64,000 nt of DNA, from NCBI GenBank assembly GCA_002344355.1, contig DDTN01000015.1:1-64000 (forward strand), written 5' to 3'. Of this stretch, positions 8,826-18,031 are shown one piece after another. Both the position numbers and the translations under genes were made by a program. Every line of letters starts with the position of its first letter. Position 1 is the first letter of the stretch. This stretch comes from Proteobacteria bacterium UBA2363. Its GTDB lineage: Bacteria > Pseudomonadota > Gammaproteobacteria > Xanthomonadales > UBA2363. The notes beneath the pieces were generated by a model. The model was given only the letters and a program-made list of their open reading frames with translations, was not told where the DNA came from and did no database searches.

Positions 8826-9463
8826 GCGCGCAGCGGCGGCAGCGCCTGGACCTGCCAGCCGGCGGCGATCCAGGCAGGCAGCATGCGCGCCAGCAGCGCC
8901 GAGGTCTCGGCGTTGTCGTCGTGCATCAGCACCACCTCGCCGGGACGCGGCGGGTGCTGCTCCAGGTTGGCGGCCAAACGGTCGGCCGGCAGCTTGGTGT
9001 AGTCGTGGCTGTCGTAGGACCAGTAGGCGATGGTGCGCCGGTGCCGTGCGTAGTGCAGCAGCAGGTTGGCCGGCAGGACGCCGCAGGGTGGCCGGAACGG
9101 ATGCCGCTCGATGCCGTCGAAGCGCGCCAGCGCGCGGTCGGTGCGCTCGATCTCCTCGAGCTGGCCGGCCAGCGGCAGGTCCGACATGAACGGATGGGTC
9201 CACGAGTGGTTGCCCAGCTGGTGGCCTTCGCGAACGATGCGCTCGACCACGCCCGGGTGATCGTCCAGGCGATTGCCGACCAGGAAGAAGGTCGCCTTCG
9301 CGCCATGCCGCGCGAGCAGGTCCAGCACCGGTGCCGTGTGCTCGGGGTCGGGGCCGTCGTCGAAGGTCAGGTGGACGACCTTGCCGCGCGCGGGCAGCCG
9401 GGTCACCACCAGGGACGAGGGCAGCAGGCCGAGCAGGCGGGTCTTGCGCGAGCGGGGGTTCAT
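8822..9463 (-). CDS. Polysaccharide deacetylase (NodB-type)
   Basis: 213 residues, close to the minimal length of a NodB domain. Motif 1 is TFDDGPDPE (residues 33-41, catalytic and metal-binding Asp), motif 2 HSWTH (86-90, metal His), motif 3 FRPPCG, and the late VVLMHD supplies the distal His. All key residues are present, so it should be active and remove N- or O-acetyl groups. No convincing signal peptide, only a basic start; it may act in the cytoplasm on the lipid-linked repeat. The ATGA overlaps at both ends are intact. Confidence 0.88.
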   Translation of the reverse strand: MNPRSRKTRLLGLLPSSLVVTRLPARGKVVHLTFDDGPDPEHTAPVLDLLARHGAKATFFLVGNRLDDHPGVVERIVREGHQLGNHSWTHPFMSDLPLAGQLEEIERTDRALARFDGIERHPFRPPCGVLPANLLLHYARHRRTIAYWSYDSHDYTKLPADRLAANLEQHPPRPGEVVLMHDDNAETSALLARMLPAWIAAGWQVQALPPLRA

Positions 9464-10629
9464 TCGGGGGATCGGGCACGGTGGGCCTGGACGACCCCGG
9501 TCAGGATAGCGTCCAGCCTGGCGATGTTGTCGTCCCAGTCGAAACCGGCGGCATGGCCGCGGATCGCCGCGCCGTTCCAGGGGCGCGCCAGCGCCTGGTC
9601 CAGTGTGGCGGCCAGCGCTGCAGGATCGCGCGGCGGGACCAGCAGGCCGGCCAGCGGCGGCAGCACCTCCGGGATGCCACCGACCGCGGTCGCCACCACG
9701 GGCAGGCCGCAGGACATCGCCTCCAGCACCACGTTGGGCACGCCTTCGTTGTGGCTGGGCAGCACCAGCAGGTCGGCCGCCTGCATCCAGGCCGGCAGCT
9801 CGGCATGGCCGCGTGCGCCGGCCAGCAGCACGGCATCGGCCAGGCCGCTGCCGGCGGCGGACGCCTGCAGGCGCGCCCGTGCCGGACCCTCGCCCACGAA
9901 GGCGATCCGGGTGCCGGGATGGCGGTCGCGCACCGTCGGCAGGGCCGCCAGGGCGTCGATGCAGCCCTTCTCGGGCTTCAGGTTGCCGACGAACAGCAGC
10001 AGGCGCCCCTCGACCGGCAGACCCAGCGCGCGCCGCGCCGCCGCGCGGTCGCCCGGCCGGAACAGCGCGCCGTCGACGCCGTTGTAGAGCACGTGCACGC
10101 CCGCAGGGGCCGCGCCCAGCTCGACGGCGCGGCCGGCCAGGGCCCGGCTCACCGCCAGCACCGCCCCGGCGCCACGCAGGCTGCGGGCGATCTGCCAGCG
10201 GCGAAGGCGGTAGCCGGCGAGGACATTGAGGTCGCTGCCATGCACCTTGACCGCGTAGGGCAGGCCCAGGCGCCGCGCCAGCCAGGCGGTGCCGACCGCA
10301 TCCGGAAACGCCCAGCTCGCCAGCAGCAGGTCGAAGCCGCCCTGGCGCAGCCAGCGCCGCCGCTGGCTCCACAGGGAGGCGCACCAGGCCAGGGCGTGCA
10401 GGCTGCGCCCGATCCGCGGCGGGTACCAGAAGGTGAAGGTGCCGGCGCGGGCGTGGGCGAGCGCCGGCGGCGCACCCGCCGGGGGACGCCGGTGCTGCCG
10501 GAAGTCGACCGGGACCAGCACCTCGACCTCGTGACGGGCGCCGAGGCGGTCGAACTGCTGGCGGTTGAAGCTCGCGCGCAGGGGGTCCCAGGCGCTCGGG
10601 AACAGGTTGCTGAGGACCAGGATCCTCAT
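9460..10629 (-). CDS. Glycosyltransferase family 4
   Basis: 389 residues, GT-B fold. N-terminus MRILVLSNLFPSAWDPLRAS, YAVKVHGSDLNVLAG as the acceptor-side loop, LLLFVGNLKPEKGCIDAL at the domain junction, and NEGVPNVVLEAMSCG containing the EX7E motif of retaining GT4 enzymes. Start by ATGA overlap (10626-10629). It closely resembles colanic-acid or teichuronic-type biosynthesis glycosyltransferases. Confidence 0.88.
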   Translation of the reverse strand: MRILVLSNLFPSAWDPLRASFNRQQFDRLGARHEVEVLVPVDFRQHRRPPAGAPPALAHARAGTFTFWYPPRIGRSLHALAWCASLWSQRRRWLRQGGFDLLLASWAFPDAVGTAWLARRLGLPYAVKVHGSDLNVLAGYRLRRWQIARSLRGAGAVLAVSRALAGRAVELGAAPAGVHVLYNGVDGALFRPGDRAAARRALGLPVEGRLLLFVGNLKPEKGCIDALAALPTVRDRHPGTRIAFVGEGPARARLQASAAGSGLADAVLLAGARGHAELPAWMQAADLLVLPSHNEGVPNVVLEAMSCGLPVVATAVGGIPEVLPPLAGLLVPPRDPAALAATLDQALARPWNGAAIRGHAAGFDWDDNIARLDAILTGVVQAHRARSPE

Positions 10630-11771
10630 GTCGGCGACGGCGGCCGGGAGTGCGGGCCCGGCACCGCCAGGCCGTCGGCGTAGAGCGCCTGGTAGCGCGC
10701 CGCCATCGCCGCGAAGGTCGCCTCCGCCAGCGCCCAGCGCCGCGCCACGGCCGCCATGCCGGAACGCAGGGCGGGATCGTCGAGCAGGGCCAGCAGCGCG
10801 GCCGCCAGCGCCTCCGGATCGCGCGCCGGCACCAGTCGCCCGTGGCTGCCGTCGTGGACGATCTCGCGGTTGCCGCCGACATCGGTGGCGACCACCGGCA
10901 GGCCGCTGGCGCAGGCTTCCAGCAGGGCGATCGAATAGCCCTCGGAGATCGACGACATGGCGAACACGTCGAAGCCCGCCAGCAGCGCCGGCACGTCGCC
11001 GCGATCGCCCAGCATGCGCACCCGTTCGCCGAGACCGGCGGCGGCCACCTGCCCCTCCAGGGCGGCGCGCTCCTCGCCGTCGCCGACCAGCACCAGGGCG
11101 ACGTCGTCGCGCTGTGCCGCGACGATGGCGAAGGCGCGCACCAGGGTCGCCAGGTCCTTGGCCCAGTTCAGCCGGCCGACGAAGCCGATCACGTGGCTGC
11201 CCGGCGGCAGGCCGAGGCTGGCGACCAGGGCGGCGCGGGCATCGTCGTCGGCGACGCGGAAGCGCTCGACATGGATGCCGTTGGGGACCGAACGCAGCTT
11301 TTCGGCGGGCGCCGCCGAGATCTCGGCCAGCCGCACCCGCGCCGCCTCGCAGACGGTGGCGGCGACGTCGGTCCGGCGCATGGACTGCCGGAACAGCCAC
11401 TCGCGGCGGCTGGACGGGTTGATGTCGCCCATGCCATGGCGCGTATTGACGATGCGCAGGAAGCGGCGGCCGAGCGACGCGAACACCGCGTAGTAGTGGG
11501 GGATGCTGTTGTGGCTGTGCAGCACCTGGGTGCGATGGCGGCCGATCGCCCGGCGCAGCCGCCACAGGGCGCGCAGGTCGATGCCATCGCGCTTGCCGAT
11601 CGCCCGCACCGGGATGCCGGCCGCGTCGAGTTCGCCGGCCAGGCCGCCGCGGTCGTACAGGCAGACCACCTGGAGGTCGTGGCCGGCCGCATGCTGCGCC
11701 TTGGCCAGCTCGATGACCACCCGCTCCAGGCCGCCCCGGTTCAGGTTCTCGACGACGTGGGTGATCCTCAT
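10626..11771 (-). CDS. Glycosyltransferase family 4
   Basis: 381 residues, GT-B fold. The N-terminus ITHVVENLNRGGLERVVIEL is typical of GT4 enzymes from exopolysaccharide clusters, VLHSHNSIPHYYAVFA and VNTRHGMGDINPS form the acceptor side, VIGFVGRLNWAKDLATLV starts the donor domain, and SEGYSIALLEACASG holds EX7E. Start by ATGA overlap with the PaaK-like gene. Sugar specificity cannot be read. Confidence 0.88.
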   Translation of the reverse strand: MRITHVVENLNRGGLERVVIELAKAQHAAGHDLQVVCLYDRGGLAGELDAAGIPVRAIGKRDGIDLRALWRLRRAIGRHRTQVLHSHNSIPHYYAVFASLGRRFLRIVNTRHGMGDINPSSRREWLFRQSMRRTDVAATVCEAARVRLAEISAAPAEKLRSVPNGIHVERFRVADDDARAALVASLGLPPGSHVIGFVGRLNWAKDLATLVRAFAIVAAQRDDVALVLVGDGEERAALEGQVAAAGLGERVRMLGDRGDVPALLAGFDVFAMSSISEGYSIALLEACASGLPVVATDVGGNREIVHDGSHGRLVPARDPEALAAALLALLDDPALRSGMAAVARRWALAEATFAAMAARYQALYADGLAVPGPHSRPPSPT

Positions 11772-13123
11772 GGCAGCCTCGAAACGGTCACCCGGAACTT
11801 GCCACTGGGGGTCAGGGGGATGTCCTCGACCAGGTTCAGCTCCAGACGGATCGCCGTGCCCAGCACCCGGCCGACCTCGGCCCGGACGCGCGCCTGCTGT
11901 GCCGCATCGAAGTCCGGACCCGGGACGATGCTGAGGGTCAGCGCGGCGAGTTCCTCCTGCACGACCTGGAAGCGGCGGATGCCGGGGATGTCCTTGAGCA
12001 GGTGCGGGAAGAACTCGCCGGGCAGCAGCCGGCCATCGGGCGTCCGGATGGCGTCCAGGCGCCGGCCCTGGATGCCGGCCAGGCGCGGCAGGCCGCGGCC
12101 GCAGGCGCACCGTGCGGACGGGCCGGCGACGGCGAGGTCGCCGTTGACGTAGCGCAACAGCGGCATGCCCCAGTTGTGCAGGTCGGTGACCGCGACCTGG
12201 CCGCCCTCGCCGCCGCCGGCCAGTGCCGTGGGCTGCACCAGTTCGACCACCAGATGGTCGGCGTTGACGTGCAGCCCGTCGTGCGCCCCGCACTCGCTGG
12301 CGATCAGCATGAACTCGCGGCAGCCGTAGGTATTGAAGGCCCGGGCGTCGGGAAACGCCGCCTCCAGCACCGGGCGCTGGAAGTCGTGCAGGGCCTCGGC
12401 CGCGGCGAGCACGGCGCGCGGCCCGCGCACCGCCTGGCCGTTGTCGACCAGCCATTGCGCCAGCCGCACCAGCGGCCCGGTGTAGCCGACCACGGCGTGC
12501 GGTCGCCAGGAACGCAGCGTGCTCGCATAGGAGGCCAGGTTGTCCTCGCGCATGCGGAAGCTGTCGAGCACCCTGCGGTTGAACGCGCGATGGTAGAGCG
12601 CGTCCTTGACCCGCGTCCGCAGCGAGGGCGAGCCGACCGCGCCGCCCCAGAGCATCGCCACGCGCCGGCCGGGCTGGGCGCCTGCCCAGCCGTAGCCCCG
12701 CCACATCACCGCCGTGCGCCGGTCGTTGCTCTCCCGCGTGAAGCCGAAGCGCAGGGGCACGCCGGTGGAGCCGCCGGTCGCCTTGAACATCAGCCGGTCG
12801 CGGAACGGCGCCGCCTTGAGATCCTCGAAGCCGGCGCGGATGGCGTCCTTGTCGAGCAGCGGCAGGCGGGCCCAGTCGGCCATCGACTTCAGGTCGCCGG
12901 GCTCGAAGCCGATCGCCTGCCAGCGCTGCCGGTAGAACGGCACGTGCTGCCAGCAGTGCGCCACCAGCGCGCCCAGCTTGCGCCACTGCAGGGCGGCGAT
13001 CTGCTCCGGATCCAGCCACTGGCTGGCCTCGTACTCGCGCAGGTGGCGCAGGGTGTGCCGGCCGCGCAGGCCCTCGTAGGCGGGCAGCAGCAGGTGCCGG
13101 AAGGCGGCGGCGTAGAGGCTCAT
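11768..13123 (-). CDS. PaaK/CapK-like adenylate-forming ligase
   Basis: 451 residues. The phosphate-binding loop KATGGSTGVPLRF (TGGSTGVP at 116-123) and the GCREFMLIASEC and DGRLLPGEFFPH regions are those of phenylacetate-CoA ligase relatives, known as CapK in capsule loci. CACGRGLPRL is the Cys-containing segment often seen in PaaK. The C-terminal lid ends LTPSGKFRVTVSRLP with the conserved Lys. In polysaccharide clusters these proteins are thought to activate a carboxylate for transfer to the polymer, but this is poorly tested. The flippase gene upstream and the GT4 downstream both overlap by 4 nt. Confidence 0.85.
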   Translation of the reverse strand: MSLYAAAFRHLLLPAYEGLRGRHTLRHLREYEASQWLDPEQIAALQWRKLGALVAHCWQHVPFYRQRWQAIGFEPGDLKSMADWARLPLLDKDAIRAGFEDLKAAPFRDRLMFKATGGSTGVPLRFGFTRESNDRRTAVMWRGYGWAGAQPGRRVAMLWGGAVGSPSLRTRVKDALYHRAFNRRVLDSFRMREDNLASYASTLRSWRPHAVVGYTGPLVRLAQWLVDNGQAVRGPRAVLAAAEALHDFQRPVLEAAFPDARAFNTYGCREFMLIASECGAHDGLHVNADHLVVELVQPTALAGGGEGGQVAVTDLHNWGMPLLRYVNGDLAVAGPSARCACGRGLPRLAGIQGRRLDAIRTPDGRLLPGEFFPHLLKDIPGIRRFQVVQEELAALTLSIVPGPDFDAAQQARVRAEVGRVLGTAIRLELNLVEDIPLTPSGKFRVTVSRLP

Positions 13124-14676
13124 GGCGGCACGTTCCGGTCGTGCCGGCCGGCGCGGGCCAGGAGGCGACCGAGCGCCCGCGGCCGTCCCCCCGCCAGCCG
13201 CTGGTGCATCTGGCCCATCCAGGCGATGTCGGCGGCGGTCCAGCAGCGCAGCAGCAGCGTGGCGCCGGCATAGACCAGCGCCACCAGCGGCCCGCCGAGC
13301 AGCAGGGCGGGCAGCGGCGACAGGTGCCGGGCCAGCGGCCAGGCCACCAGCGCCGCCAGGGCCCCCGCCAGCACGATCCGGCCCAGGCGCGCCAGGTCCA
13401 GGCGGGCGCCGCTGGCCGACAGGGCCAGGACGATCAGCGCCAGCGCCACCACGATGGTGGTGAGCGCGAACGCGACGGTCGCGCCGGCCAGTCCGTACCT
13501 CGAGATCAGCACGACGTCCAGGCCCACCTTGAGGACCGCCCCGGCCAGTATCACGTTCATCAGGCTGCGCTGGCGGTCGGCGCCCAGCAGGTAGGAGGAC
13601 GCGCCCTGCGACAGCGTCGACACCGACACCGCCAGCAGGCAGGCCGCGAACACCGGTGCCGCCGGCGCATAGGGCCGTCCGTACAGCAGGCCGATGATCG
13701 CCGGCGACATGACCATGCCGAACGCCACCACCGGCGCGGCCAGCAACGCCAGGTAGCTGGTCGATGCCGACAGCCGGCGGCCGGCCAGCTCGCGGCCCTG
13801 GCTCAGGGCGTTCGCCATCATCGGCAGCAGCAGGGCGCCGAACACCCCGGGCACCAGCAGGGCGGCGCCGGTGGCGAGCTGGAAGGCGACCTTGAACTGG
13901 CCCGCCGAGGCGGCGCTGTCGTACAGGGTCAGGAACAGCACCTCGACTTCGCTCGCGGTCACGAAGCCGACCGTCACGGAAACCGCGACCAGGGCGATGT
14001 AGCTGCGCATGCGGGCGCGGAGGTCGTCGTCGAGCGCCGGCGGCTGCGCCTGCGGCGGCGGCAGCAGGCGCTGCACCTGGCGCCGCGACGCCCACCAGAA
14101 GGCCAGGCTGGACAGGGTGAACACGGCCAGGAACCATTCCATCGGCCCGCCCAGCCACCAGGCGGCGACCACCAGCGCCAGGTTGAGCGGCGCGACCGTG
14201 GCGGCGACCACGGCGGTGGCCCGGAAGTCCTCGAAACCCTTGGCGACGCTGATGTTGAACATGTAGCTGCTGCGCAGCCAGGTGGTCGCCACCAGGATCG
14301 CCAGCAGCACGCCATGGTCGAAGTCGGGCATGACCCGGTCGCCGTAGCGCACGAACAGGATCGCACCGGCAACCATGACCACCGCCAGGAAGGCGAGCTG
14401 GGCGCGGCGCAGCCAGGCCAGCAGCGGCCGGACCAGGTCCAGGCGCGCCGCGCCGCGCAGCTCGGCGACGTACTTGATGACGGCGCTGGCGGCGCCGGAA
14501 TTGGTCGCGGCGACGCCCACCGCGACCAGCCAGATCACCAGCGAGTACGCGCCGAAGTCGCCCGGACCGAGGTGCCGGGCGATGACGATCGAGGTCAGCA
14601 TGCCCAGGAAGTACTCGGTGTAGATGCCGACCGAGGAGAACAGGGTGTTGCGCAGTGCCGCGCCGCGCGTGCTCAT
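13120..14676 (-). CDS. Wzx-type polysaccharide flippase (MOP superfamily)
   Basis: 518 residues, almost entirely hydrophobic helices (about 12-14 segments), beginning ALRNTLFSSVGIYTEYFLGMLTSIVIARHLGPGDFGAYSL, cited here only as a region (residues 7-46), which is the usual Wzx/MATE-like start. A hydrophilic linker near residues 205-225 separates the halves. It should move the lipid-linked repeat to the periplasmic face. A C-terminal tail of about 40 basic residues is cytoplasmic by the positive-inside rule. Confidence 0.88.
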   Translation of the reverse strand: MSTRGAALRNTLFSSVGIYTEYFLGMLTSIVIARHLGPGDFGAYSLVIWLVAVGVAATNSGAASAVIKYVAELRGAARLDLVRPLLAWLRRAQLAFLAVVMVAGAILFVRYGDRVMPDFDHGVLLAILVATTWLRSSYMFNISVAKGFEDFRATAVVAATVAPLNLALVVAAWWLGGPMEWFLAVFTLSSLAFWWASRRQVQRLLPPPQAQPPALDDDLRARMRSYIALVAVSVTVGFVTASEVEVLFLTLYDSAASAGQFKVAFQLATGAALLVPGVFGALLLPMMANALSQGRELAGRRLSASTSYLALLAAPVVAFGMVMSPAIIGLLYGRPYAPAAPVFAACLLAVSVSTLSQGASSYLLGADRQRSLMNVILAGAVLKVGLDVVLISRYGLAGATVAFALTTIVVALALIVLALSASGARLDLARLGRIVLAGALAALVAWPLARHLSPLPALLLGGPLVALVYAGATLLLRCWTAADIAWMGQMHQRLAGGRPRALGRLLARAGRHDRNVPP

Positions 14677-15944
14677 GACCAGGCCATCATCAGCAGGACC
14701 TTGACCAGCAGCCACAGGACCACCGCGCCGCCGAGCGCCAGCATGCCCCACTTGGGCAGGTCGCCGGCCACGCCGAACACCGGCAGGCCCGGCCAGCGGT
14801 CGCGGGCGCCGGCATACCAGCCGGTGACCAGGCCGACCAGGACGTACAGCACGATCACGTAGCTGCGGCTCAGGAAGAAGGCGCAGGCGAAGAAGCCGGC
14901 CAGGGCCAGCAGCAGGGTGGTGGCTGCCGTGCGTTCGTCGCGCAGGCGCGCGACGTCGGCGGGGCCGGCCAGCGCCGGCCGGTGCCTGAGCACCGCCAGC
15001 GCCATCATGAAGGCGTAACCGACGAAGGCCAGCCACAGGGTGAATCCGACCAGCCCGGTCTCGGCCAGCACCAGCACGAAGGAATTGTGCGCGGTCAGGT
15101 GGTGGTAGTCGCCGAAGTTGTTCATGCCGACCCCGAGCAGCGGGTTGGCGATGAACATCTGGATGCCCTCGTACCAGGCGTCGATGCGGCCATAGGCCGA
15201 CGCCTCGCTGGCGTCCAGTTCCTGGAGCCGGGTCGGCAGCATCATCAGCACCGACAGGCCGGCCACCCCCAGGATGCCGGCGGTCAGCAGGCCGCGCCGC
15301 CGCCACACCCACAGGCCGGCCATCAGCATCACCGCCAGGAAGGCGCCGCGCGAATCGGTCAGGTAGATGCCGTAGACCAGCAGCAGGGCGAGCGCCCACC
15401 AGGCGAGCCGTCGCAGGCCGCCGGCGCCGGACAGCAGCAGGGCGAACGGCAGGCCGATCACGAACACCATCGCCAGGTCGTTGGGATCGTTGAAGATGCC
15501 CACGTACTGGATGCGCCCGTCCTGGATGGTCGGGATGCCGGTCCAGCCCTCGCCGAGCTGGGCCTGCTCGACGCCATGCAGGGCCATCACCCCGGCGCAC
15601 AGGGCGATCACCGCCATCAGCCGCAGCAGGTTGCGGGGATCGCGCGCCGCCTGCGCGACCAGCACGAAGGCGATCAGGGTGGGGAGGAACTCCTGCAACC
15701 GGACCAGGGCGCCGCCGGTCCAGCCGGACGCCACCATCGAGGCCATGCACACGGCGATGAAGGCGAGCAGCAGCGGATAGGTGGGCTGATCGAAGCGCTT
15801 GCGCCCCGGGGTCGCCAGCCAGGCGCCGAGCGCCGCGAGCAGCGCCAGCGGCAGCACCGGCACCGGGAACGACTCCATGCCGGGATATTCCTGCGGCCGG
15901 ATCAGCACCAGCGCCACGTAGGCGAGCAGGAACAGGATCATCAT
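14673..15944 (-). CDS. O-antigen ligase/polymerase-like membrane protein (Wzy/WaaL family)
   Basis: 423 residues with about 11-12 predicted membrane helices. The large periplasmic loop carries YVGIFNDPNDLAMVF and LLGVGMNNFGDYHHLTAHNSF, matching the signature loop of Wzy_C proteins with its conserved His and Asn. It is either the polymerase that joins repeat units or a ligase; with Wzx beside it, polymerase is the more likely role. Two Met codons (15944 and 15941) lie at the start; 15944 forms the ATGA overlap with the upstream stop. Confidence 0.85.
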   Translation of the reverse strand: MMILFLLAYVALVLIRPQEYPGMESFPVPVLPLALLAALGAWLATPGRKRFDQPTYPLLLAFIAVCMASMVASGWTGGALVRLQEFLPTLIAFVLVAQAARDPRNLLRLMAVIALCAGVMALHGVEQAQLGEGWTGIPTIQDGRIQYVGIFNDPNDLAMVFVIGLPFALLLSGAGGLRRLAWWALALLLVYGIYLTDSRGAFLAVMLMAGLWVWRRRGLLTAGILGVAGLSVLMMLPTRLQELDASEASAYGRIDAWYEGIQMFIANPLLGVGMNNFGDYHHLTAHNSFVLVLAETGLVGFTLWLAFVGYAFMMALAVLRHRPALAGPADVARLRDERTAATTLLLALAGFFACAFFLSRSYVIVLYVLVGLVTGWYAGARDRWPGLPVFGVAGDLPKWGMLALGGAVVLWLLVKVLLMMAWS

Positions 15945-17020
15945 GCCGGGTAGGTCCGCTGCACCGAGGGGTGGGCGAACAGCTCCGGCAGCGCCGCGAT
16001 CCCGGCGAACCAGGCGGCATCCATGTCGGCCTCGACGGACTGCCGGAGCAGCGCATGGCGACGGGCCGGCGGCCAGCGGTTGCTGCCGTTGTTGTAGGTG
16101 AACGCGAAGCCGTAGCCGGCGTCCTCGACGGCGGCCAGCACCCGGGCGTCGAAGCTGTCGTCGCCGCCGACCGGGTAGGAGATCGCCAGCGTGTCCTGGC
16201 CCAGCTCCTCGTCGAGACGCGCGCGCGAGCCGCGGATCTCCCCGAGCAGCGCCGCGTCATCCAGCTTGGCCAGCATCCGGTGGCTGACGCCGTGCGAGCC
16301 GATCTCCATGCCGCCCGCCCGCATCGAGCGCAGCATGTGCCAGTCCATCGGCCGGCAGTCGGGGTGCATGCGCGCCGGGGTCGCCCCGCCGATGCCGGCG
16401 ACCGCATCGATCCAGGCCTCCTGGTCGGTGGCGGCCAGTGCCTTGATGCGGTCGAGCGCCTGCCAGGCGAGTTCCAGCCTGGCCTGGCGGCCGGGCGGCA
16501 CCTGCAGGTCGTCGAGCGGCGCCGGCAACCGGGCGGCGCTCGGCGTGGCGGTCAGCAGCAGGTGCACCAGCCAGTCGTAGGCGAACGGCTCGCCGCTGTC
16601 GATGTGGCCGGTCGCCACGAAGAACAGCGCCGGCACGCCGAGCTCGCGCAGGATCGGAAAGGCGAACCGGAAGTTGTCGTCGTAGCCGTCGTCGAAGGTC
16701 AGCAGCACGGCGTCGCGCGGCAGGGGGCGACCGCCGGCGAGCGCCTCGGCAAGGTCGGCGCAACGTAGCGGCCGGTAGCGGTCGCGCAGGTGCCGGACCT
16801 GCTCGCGGAAGCCCTCCGGGGAAGCGCTGACCAGGCTGGGGTCGAACGTGAAGCCGTCCTCGAGCGGCCGGACCCGATGCCAGGCGTAGACCCGCAGGTC
16901 GCGGCGCAGCAGCCGGCGCGCGGTCTGCAGCAGCGGCATCGCGCCGACCGCCGCGACCCGCCGCGCCAGGCGCTGCCGGCGCCCGGGCGGCGGCGCGGCA
17001 GGGGGCGTCGCGACGCTCAT
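15941..17020 (-). CDS. Polysaccharide deacetylase, long form; first gene of the 12-gene operon
   Basis: 359 residues. LLTFDDGYDDNFRFA (TFDDGYDD at 108-115) gives the catalytic and metal Asp, SHGVSHRMLAKLD the His pair, and SYPVGGDDSFDARVL a later motif. The spacing between motif 1 and motif 2 is longer than in short NodB proteins, as in polysaccharide deacetylases of exosortase-type loci. The basic N-terminus lacks a clear signal peptide. It opens the minus-strand operon; the 285-nt divergent region upstream separates it from the J-domain gene. Confidence 0.85.
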   Translation of the reverse strand: MSVATPPAAPPPGRRQRLARRVAAVGAMPLLQTARRLLRRDLRVYAWHRVRPLEDGFTFDPSLVSASPEGFREQVRHLRDRYRPLRCADLAEALAGGRPLPRDAVLLTFDDGYDDNFRFAFPILRELGVPALFFVATGHIDSGEPFAYDWLVHLLLTATPSAARLPAPLDDLQVPPGRQARLELAWQALDRIKALAATDQEAWIDAVAGIGGATPARMHPDCRPMDWHMLRSMRAGGMEIGSHGVSHRMLAKLDDAALLGEIRGSRARLDEELGQDTLAISYPVGGDDSFDARVLAAVEDAGYGFAFTYNNGSNRWPPARRHALLRQSVEADMDAAWFAGIAALPELFAHPSVQRTYPA

Positions 17021-17305
17021 CGGCCGATCGCCCTGGCAGCGGCGTTCGCCAGCGCCGGCGGGGGCGCCGTCGCGTGCGCGCGCGATGGCATCTGGAATCG
17101 GCTCAATACCATGGGTCCCGGGCCAGCGGAACGGCGGTCGCCGCGCCACCCGGTCCCCGGGCGCGACGCGCGCAAGAATAGCAGGCCGGTGGCGCCGCCC
17201 TGCCGGTCGCCGCGGTCGCCCCGTCCGAAGGCTCGACCCGGCGTCGCGGCGACCGCCTTCGTCGATGTGCCACCATGGACGTCCACGCATGCAGGCCCCA
17301 GGGGC
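17021..17305. other. Divergent intergenic region with possible operon promoter
   Basis: 285 nt between the 12-gene minus operon and the plus J-domain gene. I see no gene. On the minus strand a GGCCTGCTATTC element lies 155 nt upstream of the operon start (TATTCT at 17180-17175); a related GCCTGCTACTATTC element sits at almost the same distance upstream of the sugar transferase at 36086. No convincing -35 hexamer accompanies either. Confidence 0.4.
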
Positions 17306-18031
17306 ATGGCCGACGACACCGACTTCATCGGGCTGTACCGCGAACTGGACATCGGCGCGGACTGCGATCCGGAGGCGTTCCGCCTGGCCTACCGGCGGCG
17401 GGTCGCCGACCTGCACCCGGATCGCACCCGGGACCCGGCGGCAGCCGAGGCCCTGAAGTCGCTCAACCTGCGTTACACCGCCGCCTTGGCGTTCGCGCGC
17501 GAGCACGGCCGGCTGCCCGGCTCGGCCCCGGCCGCGTCGCGTCCCGTCCCCCGCCCGACACGGGCATCGGGGCGCGGCGGCGGGCCGCCGGCATCGCGCG
17601 GGCAGCCGCCCGCGACGGGCGGCCTGTTGCGCATGCTGCTGCTGGTTGCGGTGGCGATCGGCGCGATCTGGATGTTCCTGCCCGCCGGCGACGGCGGCGG
17701 CGGCGGCGACCTCGGCCACTTGTCCGGGGCCGCGGCGACGCTGCCGGTCGCGGCCCGGCGGCCGGCCGCGGCGCCGCTCGCGCTCGGCCAGGACGGCGCC
17801 ACGGTGCGCGGCGGCCAGGGCGAGCCGGTCTCGCGCAGCGGCCCGCGCTGGCTGTACGGCCCCTCGTGGATCGAGTTCCACTGCGATCGCGTGGTCGACT
17901 GGTACAGCTCGCCCCTGCGCCCGCTGAACAGCGGCGCGGATCGTCCGCCGACCGGCCCTGCGGCCGACCGGCGCCCCTGCCCGCAGGCGACCGTCGATGG
18001 CGCCGCGACCCGTCCCGGAGATCGACCATGA
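17306..18031 (+). CDS. J-domain membrane protein
   Basis: 241 residues. The N-terminal J domain (residues about 5-60) reads FIGLYRELDIGADCDPEAF, then ADLHPDRTRDP with the essential HPD tripeptide, and LNLRYTAALAF. A Pro/Arg/Gly-rich linker precedes a single membrane helix (LLLVAVAIGAIWMFL, about 113-128). The periplasmic part carries SRSGPRWLYGPSWIEFHCDRVVDW. The J domain should recruit cytoplasmic DnaK; a membrane-bound cochaperone in a polysaccharide locus is unusual. CAGGGGC lies just before the ATG, and the stop overlaps the next ATG (ATGA). Confidence 0.75.
   Translation: MADDTDFIGLYRELDIGADCDPEAFRLAYRRRVADLHPDRTRDPAAAEALKSLNLRYTAALAFAREHGRLPGSAPAASRPVPRPTRASGRGGGPPASRGQPPATGGLLRMLLLVAVAIGAIWMFLPAGDGGGGGDLGHLSGAAATLPVAARRPAAAPLALGQDGATVRGGQGEPVSRSGPRWLYGPSWIEFHCDRVVDWYSSPLRPLNSGADRPPTGPAADRRPCPQATVDGAATRPGDRP

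Noticed and set aside
10650..12152. Long plus-strand frames opposite the glycosyltransferase genes
   Set aside because: Shadow frames of high-GC coding sequence; the minus genes have complete motifs and overlapping starts and stops.
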